Shown one piece after another: positions 1-8,621 of a DNA stretch of 64,000 nt; position 1 is the stretch's first letter; each line of letters starts with the position of its first letter. The stretch spans positions 7,502,001-7,566,000 of the forward strand of contig NZ_CP102509.1 in NCBI RefSeq assembly GCF_024611995.1, read 5' to 3'. A model generated the notes under the pieces. That model saw only the letters and a list, made by a program, of their open reading frames with translations. It made no database searches and had not been told where the DNA came from. The position numbers and the translations under genes were made by a program. The DNA is from Streptomyces sp. NBC_00162 (GTDB lineage: Bacteria > Actinomycetota > Actinomycetes > Streptomycetales > Streptomycetaceae).

Positions 1-297
1 CACGACGTGACGCTGCTCGCGTGTGAACTGGCGGGCTTCCAGCCCCGGTTCGTCCACTCGTCCGACGACTTCCGTGCGGTGACGGCGCTGGTGGGCGCGG
101 GGGCCGGGGTGGCCCTCGTGCCGCGTTCGGCGCTGCGGGGCATGGACCTCAAGGAGGTCCAGGTCCGTCCGGTCGCCGGCCCGGCCGCCACCCGCCGGGT
201 CTTCGCCGCCACCCGCCGCGGCGGCGAGACCCACCCGCTCATCGCCCCCGTCCTGGCCGCCCTGGTCCGGGAGTCGGAGCGGCTGCCGGCGCACTGA
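1..297 (+). CDS. LysR-family transcriptional regulator, C-terminal part (cut by window edge)
   Basis: The reading frame is open from the first base and ends at a TGA, giving about 98 C-terminal residues. The segment GAGAGVALVPRSAL, followed by a short strand and a helix of basic and aliphatic residues, is typical of the second half of the LysR effector-binding domain, where it forms the ligand cleft hinge. The N-terminal winged helix lies outside the window, so target and ligand cannot be inferred. The gene ends convergently with the MBL hydrolase gene, only 18 bp away. Confidence 0.75.
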   Translation, partial: HDVTLLACELAGFQPRFVHSSDDFRAVTALVGAGAGVALVPRSALRGMDLKEVQVRPVAGPAATRRVFAATRRGGETHPLIAPVLAALVRESERLPAH

Positions 298-315
298 GCT
301 CCGGACTCCCGTCGC

Positions 316-1104
316 TCAGCCGAGTGTGAAGACGGCCCCGGGCGCGGCGTGTCCGACGGGCCCGGCGTAGTGCGCCGAGGCACGGGCCACCGCCTCGCCG
401 GGGGTGAGGCCACGGCCCACGTGCGTGACGACCAGCCGGGCGGCGCGCGCGGCGGCCGCCGTCGTACCGGCCTCCTCGGGCGTGTGGTGGAGGTGTTCGG
501 CCTCGCCCCGCGCCGGACGCCGGGCGCTCTCGGCCTCGCACAGCAGCAGGTCGCAGCCCTCGGCGAGGGACGTCAGCGCGGGGCAGGGAGCCGTGTCCCC
601 GGAATAGACCAGCGCCCGGCCGCCGGCCTCGACGCGGACGGCGAAGGCGGGCATCCCGTGCGTCACGGCGCGGCTGGTGAGGGTGAGCGCCCCGACCCGC
701 GCCCGGTGTCCGTCGGACAGCTCGTGGACGGCGAAGGCGGACTCGACGGGGCTGCGCGCGGCGCCGTTGGTGAGGAACCCGGCCAGCCGGTCGGCGGTCC
801 CCGGCGGGCCGAACAGCGGCAGCGGCGCCGCTCGTTCGACGTCGGCGAAGAGCAGGCCGTAGTACGCGGTCAGGAGGTCCGCGCTGTGGTCGGCGTGCAG
901 GTGCGAGATCCAGACCGCGTCCAGCTCGCCCAGCCCGACGTAGCGCTGGAGCGGGCCGAGCGTGCCGCTGCCGGCGTCCATCCAGACGCGGGTGCCGCCG
1001 CCGGACACCAGGTAGCCGGAGCAGGGGTTGTCGGCACTCGGATACGGCGTCGCGCTGCCGAGCACGGTCAGCCGCAGCGGATCGCCGTCCATGGCGTCGC
1101 TCAT
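316..1104 (-). CDS. MBL-fold metallo-hydrolase (RNase Z / lactonase-like)
   Basis: A 262-residue cytoplasmic metallo-beta-lactamase-fold hydrolase. The zinc motif HLHADH is at residues 68-73. Further metal-ligand positions fit SGDTAP in the middle and THVGRG near the C-terminus. Length and layout match the RNase Z/ElaC-like branch used for phosphodiesters or small esters, but the substrate is not evident. The chosen ATG overlaps the stop of the upstream DeoR gene (ATGA), implying translational coupling. The frame continues upstream inside the DeoR gene but that part is low-complexity Gly/Arg and is not coding in this frame. It may act on a sugar-derived ester in the same pathway; this is inference from position only. 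Confidence 0.8.
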   Translation of the reverse strand: MSDAMDGDPLRLTVLGSATPYPSADNPCSGYLVSGGGTRVWMDAGSGTLGPLQRYVGLGELDAVWISHLHADHSADLLTAYYGLLFADVERAAPLPLFGPPGTADRLAGFLTNGAARSPVESAFAVHELSDGHRARVGALTLTSRAVTHGMPAFAVRVEAGGRALVYSGDTAPCPALTSLAEGCDLLLCEAESARRPARGEAEHLHHTPEEAGTTAAAARAARLVVTHVGRGLTPGEAVARASAHYAGPVGHAAPGAVFTLG

Positions 1105-1880
1105 ACCCGCACCACTTCCACCCCCGCCGCCTCGAACTCCCGGGCCACGCCGGCCGCCAGGCCCGTGTCCGTCACCAGGACGTCCACCGACGAGGTCGCG
1201 CAGATACGGGCGAAGGCGCGTACGCCCAGCTTGCTGGAGTCGGCCGCGATCACCACCCGGCGGGCCCGCTCGCACAGCAGGCGGTTGACCGAGGCCTCGT
1301 CCTCGTGGCGGGTCGCCGCGCCGTCCGCCGGGTCGAAGCCGTCCACGCCGAGCACCGCCGTGTCCACCGCGAGCTGCCCGAGTACCTGCTCGGCCAGCGG
1401 GCCCGTCAGCTCGTAGGACTGCGGGCGCGCCACACCGCCGGTCAGCACGATCTTGAACTGCGGCCGGATCACCAGCTCGCCCGCGATGTTGAGCGCGTTG
1501 GTCACCACGGTGAGCGCCGGGGAGCCCTGGGCCAGGTCCGGGCGGCCGGCCAGGGCCCGCGCGACCTCGGTGGTCGTGGTGCCGCCCGTCAGGCCGATCA
1601 CCTCGCCCGGGGTGATCAGGGCCGCGACCGCCTCGCTGATGCGGCGCTTCTCGGCGGCGCGGCGCGAGGTGCGGTAGCGCAGGGGGAGTTCGTACGAGAC
1701 CCCGTGCAGCACGGCCCCACCGCGCGTGCGGACCAGCAGCTGCTGCTCGGCGAGCTGGTCGAGGTCGCGGCGGATGGTCGCTGCGGACACGCCGAGGGCC
1801 TCGGCGGCCGGTTCCACCTCCACCTCGCCCCGCTCCACCAGCAGGTCCAGCAGTGCCTGCCAGCGCTCCTTGCGGGTCAT
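1101..1880 (-). CDS. DeoR/GlpR-family transcriptional regulator
   Basis: A 259-residue sugar-phosphate-responsive repressor. The N-terminal winged helix includes VSAATIRRDLDQL, the DeoR recognition helix signature. The C-terminal sensor fold has the family motifs GGTTTTEVARAL, VVTNALNIAGEL, and AADSSKLG, which bind phosphorylated sugars. It is divergent from the SIS isomerase and aldolase genes, the arrangement seen for AgaR-type control of amino-sugar or tagatose catabolism, so it probably represses them and itself. It is coupled to the MBL hydrolase downstream. Confidence 0.88.
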   Translation of the reverse strand: MTRKERWQALLDLLVERGEVEVEPAAEALGVSAATIRRDLDQLAEQQLLVRTRGGAVLHGVSYELPLRYRTSRRAAEKRRISEAVAALITPGEVIGLTGGTTTTEVARALAGRPDLAQGSPALTVVTNALNIAGELVIRPQFKIVLTGGVARPQSYELTGPLAEQVLGQLAVDTAVLGVDGFDPADGAATRHEDEASVNRLLCERARRVVIAADSSKLGVRAFARICATSSVDVLVTDTGLAAGVAREFEAAGVEVVRV

Positions 1881-1951
1881 CGGCCGCCCCCTTCGGTGTG
1901 CTCCATCGGCTTACCCGCCGACACTAACTCAGGCGATCATCTCGTTGATGC

Positions 1952-1981
1952 TTGAAGTTGCGCGAAACTGCCAGCTACCTT
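1952..1981 (+). promoter_or_regulatory. Candidate promoter and operator of the SIS-aldolase operon
   Basis: TTGAAG (1952-1957) and TACCTT (1976-1981) are spaced 18 bp and would start transcription near 1988, about 39 nt before the SIS start codon. Between them lies the imperfect palindrome AGTTGCGCGAAACT (1956-1969), well placed for a repressor such as the divergent DeoR protein. Seen in sequence; the role is inferred. Confidence 0.45.
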
Positions 1982-2026
1982 GCAGGAAAACGCATTCAGA
2001 CCCGTCTGCCGCACGAGGGAGCCTGC

Positions 2027-2929
2027 ATGAGTCACGTCGCGCACGAGTTGGGCACACAGCCCGAATGCTGGGAGCGGGCCGCCGAACTGGCCCCGGCCCG
2101 GCGGGCGGTGCTGCCGCAGCCGGGGGAGCGTACCGCGATCGTCGGGTGCGGGACCTCGTACTACATGGCCCAGGCGGCCGCCGTGTTGCGCGAGGAAGCC
2201 GGTCAGGGGGAGACCGACGCGTTCCCCGCCTCGGAGTTCCCGCGCCACCGCCGCTACGACCGCGTCGTCGCCCTCACCCGCTCCGGGACCACCACCGAGG
2301 TGCTGGACCTGCTGGCCGGACTGCGGGACGCGGGCGTGCCCACGACCGCCGTCATCGGCGATCCGGCGACCCCGGTGATGACCCTCGCCGACGAACTCGT
2401 CGTCCTCGACTTCGCCGACGAGCGCTCCGTCGTACAGACCCGCTTCGCCACCACCGCCCTCACCCTGCTCCGCGCCCACGCCGGACTGCACACCTCCGGT
2501 GTGGTCGCCGACGCGCGGACCGCGCTCGCCGAGCCGCTCCCCGCCGAGCTGGAGAGCCGGGGGCAGTTCACCTTCCTCGGCCGCGGCTGGAGCGTCGGCC
2601 TCGCGAACGAGGCAGCGCTGAAGATGCGCGAGGCCTCCCTGTCCTGGGCCGAGTCCTATCCGGCGATGGAGTACCGGCACGGGCCCATCAGCGTCTCCGG
2701 GCCCGGCACCGTCACCTGGTCGCTCGACGAGGCCCCCGAGGGGCTCGCCGAGCAGGTGCGGAGCACCGGATCCCAGTGGGTGGCGGGCAGGCTCGACCCG
2801 CTCGCCGAGCTGGTCCGGGTGCACCGCCTCGCCCTGGCCGTCGCCGTCCACCAGCAGCTGGATCCGGACGCGCCGCGCCACCTCACCCGCTCGGTGATCC
2901 TCGCCACCGGAGAGGAGGCGGTCCGATGA
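2027..2929 (+). CDS. SIS-domain sugar-phosphate isomerase/deaminase (AgaS-like)
   Basis: A protein of 300 residues with two tandem sugar isomerase (SIS) domains. The first contains GCGTSYYMAQ and SRSGTT-like ALTRSGTTTEV, which bind the sugar phosphate. The second contains FLGRGWSVGLANEAALK and EYRHGPIS. This is the pattern of AgaS and the GlmS isomerase domain; AgaS deaminates and isomerises galactosamine-6-phosphate to tagatose-6-phosphate. The start at 2027 was chosen over the upstream in-frame ATG because GAGGGA lies 6 bases before it. The stop overlaps the aldolase start (ATGA), so the two are one operon. Confidence 0.85.
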   Translation: MSHVAHELGTQPECWERAAELAPARRAVLPQPGERTAIVGCGTSYYMAQAAAVLREEAGQGETDAFPASEFPRHRRYDRVVALTRSGTTTEVLDLLAGLRDAGVPTTAVIGDPATPVMTLADELVVLDFADERSVVQTRFATTALTLLRAHAGLHTSGVVADARTALAEPLPAELESRGQFTFLGRGWSVGLANEAALKMREASLSWAESYPAMEYRHGPISVSGPGTVTWSLDEAPEGLAEQVRSTGSQWVAGRLDPLAELVRVHRLALAVAVHQQLDPDAPRHLTRSVILATGEEAVR

Positions 2930-3762
2930 GCCTCGTCCCCGCCGGCACGCTCGTCCAGAAGGCGGCGGGCGCGGGCCGCGCCGTCGCCGCCTTCAACATC
3001 ATCACGCTGGAGCACGCCGAAGCGGTCGTCGCCGGAGCCGAGGCGGCCGGACTGCCGGTCATCCTCCAGCTCAGCGAGAACGCCGTGAAGTTCCGCGGCG
3101 GGCAGCTGCTGCCCATCTCCCGGGCGGCCGCCGCCTGCGCCGAGGCCGCCGGGGTCCCGGTCGGCCTGCACCTCGACCACGTCAAGAGCTCCGAGCTGCT
3201 GCGCCAGGCCTGCGACGCGGGATACAGCTCGGTGATGTACGACGCCGCGCACCTGCCGTATGCCGAGAACCTGGAGGCGACCCGCTCCGCCGCCGACTGG
3301 GCGCACGTCAACGGGCTGTGGATCGAGGCCGAGCTGGGCGAGGTGGGCGGCAAGAACGGCGCCGCCCCGCTGGACCCGCACGCGCCGGGCGCCCGTACCG
3401 ACCCCGACGAGGCACGCCGGTTCGTCGCCGACTCCGGGGTCGACGCGCTGGCCGTCGCCGTCGGCAGCAGCCACGCCATGACCAGCCGGACCGCGGCCCT
3501 GGATCACGCGCTGCTGGCCCGGCTCGCCAAGACGGTGGACGTGCCGCTCGTCCTGCACGGCTCCTCGGGGCTGCCGGACGCGGAGCTCGCGGCGGCCGTC
3601 GCGGGCGGCATCCGCAAGGTCAACATCGGCACCGCCCTGAACGTGGCCATGACCGAGGCGATTCGCACCCACCTCACCCCGGCGGACCCCAGGCCCTACC
3701 TGACGGCCGCCCGTACGGCGATGGCGGCGACGGCCGCGGCCATGATCAACGCCCTGAACTGA
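2926..3762 (+). CDS. Class II (zinc) ketose-bisphosphate aldolase, GatY/KbaY-like
   Basis: A 278-residue class II aldolase. Zinc and phosphate motifs are visible: HLDHVK near residue 82, YDAAHLPYAEN, EAELGEVGGK, GSSHAM, LHGSSGL with the later zinc histidine, and KVNIGTALN. The length equals that of tagatose-1,6-bisphosphate or fructose-bisphosphate aldolases. With the AgaS-like partner it most likely cleaves tagatose-1,6-bisphosphate to triose phosphates. The sugar kinase needed between the two steps, and any PTS or deacetylase, are not in this window. Confidence 0.87.
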   Translation: MSLVPAGTLVQKAAGAGRAVAAFNIITLEHAEAVVAGAEAAGLPVILQLSENAVKFRGGQLLPISRAAAACAEAAGVPVGLHLDHVKSSELLRQACDAGYSSVMYDAAHLPYAENLEATRSAADWAHVNGLWIEAELGEVGGKNGAAPLDPHAPGARTDPDEARRFVADSGVDALAVAVGSSHAMTSRTAALDHALLARLAKTVDVPLVLHGSSGLPDAELAAAVAGGIRKVNIGTALNVAMTEAIRTHLTPADPRPYLTAARTAMAATAAAMINALN

Positions 3763-3789
3763 CCGCGTCCGCGGCTGCCGGTGCACGGA

Positions 3790-3843
3790 TCCCTTCGGAA
3801 CTCCCGGCCCCTTCCGAATTCCTGGCCCCTTCCGAATTTCTGA
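3790..3843. repeat. Three tandem 18-bp repeats upstream of the acyl-CoA dehydrogenase
   Basis: Three imperfect head-to-tail 18-bp units occupy 3790-3807, 3808-3825 and 3826-3843. The core CCCCTTCCGAATTYCTG is clearest in units two and three. The last unit runs into the KstR-like site. This is AT-richer than the surrounding DNA. Confidence 0.7.
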
Positions 3844-3854
3844 AACTGGTTCTA
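3841..3854 (+). promoter_or_regulatory. KstR-type operator overlapping a -10 box
   Basis: TGAAACTGGTTCTA matches the published KstR consensus TnnAACnnGTTnnA at every fixed base. It overlaps TACTCT (3853-3858), a good TANNNT -10 hexamer, and lies 54 bp before the dehydrogenase start, so a bound TetR-type repressor would block the promoter. No kstR gene is in the window. Confidence 0.65.
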
Positions 3855-3908
3855 CTCTGACCGCCGCCACCACAGCGACCGGCTGGACGCGAGAATCCCG
3901 GAGGGGCC

Positions 3909-5099
3909 GTGCACCTCGAATACACGCCTGAGCAGCAGCAGTTGCGCACCGAGCTGCGCGCCTACTTCGCCCGGCTGATCCCTGAGGACGTCTACGCCCG
4001 CTACGAGGATCCGGCCGCGCAGAAGCGGTTCTACCGGGAGACCATCCGCCGGCTCGGCGCCGACGGCTGGCTCGGGGTCGGCTGGCCGAAGGAGTACGGC
4101 GGGCGCGGGATGTCCCCGATGGACCAGTTCATCTTCTTCGACGAGGCCGCGCAGGCCGTCGTACCGCTGCCCCTGATGGCGCTCAACACCGTCGGGCCGA
4201 CCATCATGCAGTTCGGCACCGACGAGCAGAAGGCGTACTTCCTGCCCAGGATCCTCGCGGGCGAGATCGACTTCGCCATCGGCTACAGCGAGCCGGACGC
4301 GGGCACCGACCTCGCGGCGCTCAAGTGCAAGGCCGTCCGCGAGGGCGACGAGGAGACCGGCACCTACGTGGTGAACGGGCAGAAGATCTGGACCACCAAC
4401 GGCGACACCGCCGACTGGGTCTGGCTCGCGGTGCGCACCGACCCGGACGCCCCCGCCCACAAGGGCATCACCATGCTCCTCGTGCCGACCTCCGACCCCG
4501 GCTACTCCTGCACCCTCATCAACACCCTCGCCTCGCACGACACCACCGCCAGCTACTACGAGAACATCCGCGTCCCCGCCACCCGCCGCGTCGGCCAGGA
4601 GAACAAGGGCTGGCGCCTGATCACCAACCAGCTCAACCACGAGCGCGTCACCCTCGCCGCCCACGGCACGATGGCCATCCGGGCCCTCCACGACGTCCAG
4701 CGCTGGGCCGCCGAGACGAAGCTCGCCGACGGCCGCCGGGTGATCGACCTCTCCTGGGTCCGCGGCCGCCTCGCCCGCACCCACGCCCGGCTCGACGCGA
4801 TGAAACTGCTCAACTGGCAGATGGTCAACGCCGTCCAGGACGGCACCCTCACCCCGCAGGACGCCTCGGCCGTCAAGGTCTACGGCTCCGAGGCGCGCAG
4901 GGACGCGTACGCCTGGCTGATGGAGGTGGTCGGCGCGGCCGGCTTCCTGAAGGACGGCTCCGCGGGCGCGGTCCTGCACGGCGAACTGGAGCGCGGCTAC
5001 CGCAGCGCGGTCATCTTCACCTTCGGCGGCGGCAACAACGAGATCCAGCGCGAGATCATCTCGTGGATCGGCCTCGGCATGCCGCGGGTCCGCCGCTGA
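3909..5099 (+). CDS. Acyl-CoA dehydrogenase, FadE26/ChsE4-like (steroid side chain)
   Basis: A 396-residue FAD acyl-CoA dehydrogenase subunit that would alpha,beta-desaturate an acyl-CoA thioester. Family segments are GWPKEYGG near residue 58, IGYSEPDAGTDLA (FAD/substrate loop), GQKIWTT, NQLNHERV and a C-terminal TFGGGNNEIQREII. From memory, the run of motifs resembles M. tuberculosis FadE26, the alpha subunit of the FadE26-FadE27 complex acting on sterol side chains. The FadE27-type partner is not adjacent. The GTG start is favoured by GGAGGGG just upstream. The gene stands alone, behind a KstR-like operator, which supports a steroid role. Confidence 0.85.
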   Translation: MHLEYTPEQQQLRTELRAYFARLIPEDVYARYEDPAAQKRFYRETIRRLGADGWLGVGWPKEYGGRGMSPMDQFIFFDEAAQAVVPLPLMALNTVGPTIMQFGTDEQKAYFLPRILAGEIDFAIGYSEPDAGTDLAALKCKAVREGDEETGTYVVNGQKIWTTNGDTADWVWLAVRTDPDAPAHKGITMLLVPTSDPGYSCTLINTLASHDTTASYYENIRVPATRRVGQENKGWRLITNQLNHERVTLAAHGTMAIRALHDVQRWAAETKLADGRRVIDLSWVRGRLARTHARLDAMKLLNWQMVNAVQDGTLTPQDASAVKVYGSEARRDAYAWLMEVVGAAGFLKDGSAGAVLHGELERGYRSAVIFTFGGGNNEIQREIISWIGLGMPRVRR

Positions 5100-5132
5100 C
5101 GGGACGGGTACGGGGCCGGACGCCGCCGGGGG

Positions 5133-5531
5133 TCAGGGCCGGTCGTACCAGGCGAACGCCGAGATGCGCCAGCCCTCCGGGGTGCGGACGAACTGGATGG
5201 TCTTGGTCCCGCCGCCCTCGAAGGGCTCGCCGTCCAGGATCCCGGACTTGCGGTACGTGCCGAACCGCGAGGCGATGTCGCCCTCGATCTGGGTCCGTTC
5301 GGAGGTCTCCCACTCGGAGAACTCGACCAGCCGCCCGCCCGTCAGCAGCCGCAGGCGGGGCTCGACGAACTCGTCCACGGTGTAGACCGTGAAATCCGGG
5401 CCCGTCAGGACGATCACGCCGCCCGGGACGACCAGCCGGCGGATCCGGGCCACGTCGGCGGTCTTGCCGCCGCGGTTGTCGAAGGCACCGAAGAACTCGG
5501 CGGTCACCGTGTCGATCTCGCTCTTGGGCAT
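5133..5531 (-). CDS. SnoaL/NTF2-like fold protein (DUF4440 type)
   Basis: A small cytoplasmic protein of 132 residues with the cone-shaped alpha+beta pattern of the NTF2-like superfamily: an N-terminal helix (IDTVTAEFFGAFDN), a strand segment around VIVLTG, and a C-terminal sheet ending WRISAFAWYDRP. Such proteins bind or isomerise small hydrophobic ligands, but no catalytic residues can be assigned. The start at 5531 was chosen because the upstream extension is low complexity and overlaps the promoter region of the divergent MpaB-like gene. It converges with the acyl-CoA dehydrogenase gene. Confidence 0.7.
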   Translation of the reverse strand: MPKSEIDTVTAEFFGAFDNRGGKTADVARIRRLVVPGGVIVLTGPDFTVYTVDEFVEPRLRLLTGGRLVEFSEWETSERTQIEGDIASRFGTYRKSGILDGEPFEGGGTKTIQFVRTPEGWRISAFAWYDRP

Positions 5532-5637
5532 GGCGCGACCGTAACACCGGGGTCCGGACGGCGGCCATACCGTCGCCGCCGCTCCCGGACGCCTCGTACG
5601 CTGGAGCCACCGGGCAGCTGCGACAGGAGGTACGGGG

Positions 5638-6579
5638 ATGGGAAACACCGCGGCCGTCGACCCCGACCCGGGGCTGTACGGTCCGTCGTCCGTCACCTGG
5701 CAGTGCCACGGGGACCCGGTGATGTGGATCGCCGGCGTCCGGGCCCTCTACCTCCAGGCCCTGCACCCGCGCGCCGTCCGCGGGGTCATGGAGAACAGCG
5801 ACTTCAGGAACGACGCCTGGGGGCGGCTGCTGCGCACCGCCGACTTCGTCGGCACGCTCACCTACGGCACCACCGAGGACGCCGAACGCGCCGGCGCCCG
5901 CGTCCGGGCGATCCACCGCAAGCTCACCGCCACCGACCCGGACACCGGCGAGCGCTTCCCCGTCGACGACCCCGCACTGCTGCTCTGGATCCACTGCGCC
6001 CAGATCGACAGCTTCCTGCACGTCCTGCGCCGGTCCGGCGTCGACCTCACCCCCGCCCAGGCCGACCGTTACGTCGACGAGAACCGGGTGAACGCCCGCC
6101 TCGTCGGCCTCGTCCCGGCCGCCGTCCCCGCCGACACCGCACAGCTGGCCGCCTACTTCGAGAAGATCCGCCCCGAGCTCGCCGCCGGCCCCGACGCCCG
6201 CGCCGTGGACGACTTCCTGCGCGGCCCGCCCGTCCACCCGCTGCTCGTGCCTGGCCGGAATCTGCTGTGGCGCCCGCTCGCCGCCCTCGCCTACGGAACC
6301 CTCCCCGGCTGGGCGCACCAGCTGTACGGGCACCCCGCACCCGCCCCACGCACCGTCACCCGGCGCCTGCGCCTCACCGGACGCGTGCTGCGCAGCATTC
6401 CCGCAGGTCTGCGCTGGCAGCTGCCCCCAGGTCACATCTTGAAAGCGATGCGCCGCATGGGCCCCGGGAGTCGCCCCTCCCCGTACACACTGCGTACATC
6501 AGCGGCCATACTGGACCGGCCGGGGAGGGCGAGGCACGACAACGGGGGCGACTTCAAGACATGGCGGAGTCCAGACTGA
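5638..6579 (+). CDS. Oxygenase MpaB family protein (DUF2236)
   Basis: A 313-residue protein with the DUF2236/MpaB signature: QALHPRAVRGVMENSDF near the N-terminus, then an invariant-looking TTEDAERAGARVRAIH, WIHCAQIDSFL, and YVDENRVNARLVGLVP. Relatives include the haem-dependent latex-clearing protein Lcp and fungal MpaB, which cleave carbon-carbon double bonds. A histidine in HPRAV or WIHC is a plausible haem ligand, though this is not certain. GACAGGAGG is the ribosome site. The 3' end overlaps the kinase gene by 19 bp, so the two are probably cotranscribed. Confidence 0.8.
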   Translation: MGNTAAVDPDPGLYGPSSVTWQCHGDPVMWIAGVRALYLQALHPRAVRGVMENSDFRNDAWGRLLRTADFVGTLTYGTTEDAERAGARVRAIHRKLTATDPDTGERFPVDDPALLLWIHCAQIDSFLHVLRRSGVDLTPAQADRYVDENRVNARLVGLVPAAVPADTAQLAAYFEKIRPELAAGPDARAVDDFLRGPPVHPLLVPGRNLLWRPLAALAYGTLPGWAHQLYGHPAPAPRTVTRRLRLTGRVLRSIPAGLRWQLPPGHILKAMRRMGPGSRPSPYTLRTSAAILDRPGRARHDNGGDFKTWRSPD

Positions 6580-8621
6580 TCCAGGGCCGGTACCGGTCGC
6601 TCGACCTGATCGGTCGCGGCGGCATGGGCGAGGTGTGGCGAGCCCGGGACGAATCGCTGGGCCGACAGGTCGCCGTGAAGTGTCTCAAACCGATCGGGGC
6701 CGAGCAGGACGCCCACTTCACCCAGGTGCTGCGCGAGCGGTTCCGCCGCGAGGCCCGGGTCGCCGCGTCCCTCCAGCACCGGGGCGTCACCGTCGTCCAC
6801 GACTTCGGCGACGACAGCGCCGCCGGGGGCCCCCTCTACCTCGTCATGGAGCTCCTCGAGGGCCGCAACCTCAGCCAGCTCCTGGAGGACAACGAGACCC
6901 GCCCGCTCCCCGTGGAGGTGGTAGTCGACATCGCTGAGCAGATGGCGGCCGCGCTCGGCTACACCCACGACCAGGGCGTCGTCCACCGCGACCTGAAGCC
7001 GGCCAACATCATGCGGCTCACCGACGGCACCGTGAAGATCTGCGACTTCGGCATCGCCCGACTCGCGCACGACATCGGATTCACCGCCAAGCTCACCGGC
7101 GGCGGCATGGCCATGGGCACCCCGCACTACATGTCGCCCGAGCAGATCGCGGGCGGCGAGGTCGACCACCGCAGCGACCTCTACTCCCTGGGCTGCGTCC
7201 TCTACGAGATCGCCACCGGTGCACCGCCCTTCGACCTCGGCGACTCCTGGTCCGTGCTGGTCGGCCACCGCGACAACGCTCCCGTGCCGCTCCGCGAGCA
7301 CCGCCCCGAACTGCCCGAATACTTCGAACAGGTGGTTCTGGACCTCCTCGCCAAATGCCCCGAGGACCGGCCCGGCGACGCCCGCCACGTGCACCGGCGG
7401 CTCGTCGAGGCACGCCTCGGCCCGGGCGGGCTGCCCGTCGCCCAGGCCCCCCTCCCGGCCTGGGCCCACGGGATGACCGCCGGGCGCAAGGCCGGGATCG
7501 AGGCCCGCCCCGCGAGCGGCGAGTGGGCCGTGCTCACCGGCTCCTGGACTGCCGCGCGCGCGAGCGGCGCGCAGCGGATCCTGCGTCCCGCGCCCGCCGA
7601 GGACCCCCGGCTCACCGCCTCGTACGGGGTGCCGCGCGTCCCCGGCCCCCGCGGGACCGGCCCCGACGCCCTCGCCGCGGGCCACACCCGCGCCTTCTCC
7701 CTCAGCCGGGCCGGCCGCCCCGAGGAGGCCCTCGCCGTGTACGAAACCGTGGCCGAGGGCCGCGCCCGGCTGCTCGGCCCGGACCACGCCGACACCCTCG
7801 CCGCGCGCCAGGAGGCGGCGTACGAACTGGGCAGGCTCGGGCGGCACCCGGAGGCGTACGCGATCTACCGCGCGGTGCTCCTGGCCCGCGAGCGCTCCGC
7901 GGGGCCGCTCCACCCCGACACCCTGCGCTGCCGCCACAACCTGGCCTGCGCGCTGGGCGCGCTCGGCCGGTTCGCGGAGGCCCACGCCACGGCCGCCGAG
8001 GTCGCCGCCGACCGGACGGCCGTGCTCGGCGCCGAGCACGCGGACACCCTGCTGACCCGCTACGAGGTGGCGTACGCGCTCGGCCGCCTGGAGCGATGGC
8101 AGGAGGCCCTGGCGGCCTTCCGCGAGGTCGCCGCCGTACGGGAACGGGTGCTCGGCCGCGACCACCCCGACACCCTGGCCGCGCGCTACGAGGTCGGCAT
8201 CGCGCTCGGCCGCACCGGGAACAGCGCCCAGGCCCTCGACCTGTTCCGGGCCCTGGTCCGCGACCGCACCCGCGCGTACGGGGCCGCCGACCCGGAGACC
8301 CTGCGCGCCCGGCACGTCCTCGGCGTCAACCTGGGCCGTCTGGACCGCTGGGCAGAGGCGGTGACCGAGGCGCGCCAGGTGGGCGCCGCACGGGCCCGGG
8401 TGCTCGGCGCCGAGCACCCGGACACGCTGGTCAGCCGCCGCGAACTCGCCGCGGGACTGGGCCGGCTGGGCCGTTGGGATGAGGCGCTGCCCATCTACCG
8501 GGACCTGGCCGGGATCCGCGAGCGGGCCCTGGGAGACGAGCATCCCGACACCGCCCTGGCACACGCCGACGAGGCCTACTGTCTGGAGCGGCTGGGCCAG
8601 GTGTGTTACCAAGAGCCATGA
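6561..8621 (+). CDS. Serine/threonine protein kinase with C-terminal TPR repeats
   Basis: A protein of 686 residues. Residues about 8-275 form a PknB-type kinase: GRGGMGEVW glycine loop, AVKCL lysine, HRDLKPANIM catalytic loop, CDFGIA, and GTPHYMSPEQ activation segment. After a Pro/Ala-rich linker, residues about 370-680 hold repeated units of the type LGxxHPDTLxxRxxLAxxLGxLGR, the tetratricopeptide_10/12 pattern, giving a protein-binding solenoid. There is no transmembrane helix and there are no PASTA repeats, so this is a soluble signalling kinase. It overlaps the genes on both sides, and its target may be the adjacent oxidoreductase or MpaB protein, which is inference. Confidence 0.92.
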   Translation: MAESRLIQGRYRSLDLIGRGGMGEVWRARDESLGRQVAVKCLKPIGAEQDAHFTQVLRERFRREARVAASLQHRGVTVVHDFGDDSAAGGPLYLVMELLEGRNLSQLLEDNETRPLPVEVVVDIAEQMAAALGYTHDQGVVHRDLKPANIMRLTDGTVKICDFGIARLAHDIGFTAKLTGGGMAMGTPHYMSPEQIAGGEVDHRSDLYSLGCVLYEIATGAPPFDLGDSWSVLVGHRDNAPVPLREHRPELPEYFEQVVLDLLAKCPEDRPGDARHVHRRLVEARLGPGGLPVAQAPLPAWAHGMTAGRKAGIEARPASGEWAVLTGSWTAARASGAQRILRPAPAEDPRLTASYGVPRVPGPRGTGPDALAAGHTRAFSLSRAGRPEEALAVYETVAEGRARLLGPDHADTLAARQEAAYELGRLGRHPEAYAIYRAVLLARERSAGPLHPDTLRCRHNLACALGALGRFAEAHATAAEVAADRTAVLGAEHADTLLTRYEVAYALGRLERWQEALAAFREVAAVRERVLGRDHPDTLAARYEVGIALGRTGNSAQALDLFRALVRDRTRAYGAADPETLRARHVLGVNLGRLDRWAEAVTEARQVGAARARVLGAEHPDTLVSRRELAAGLGRLGRWDEALPIYRDLAGIRERALGDEHPDTALAHADEAYCLERLGQVCYQEP

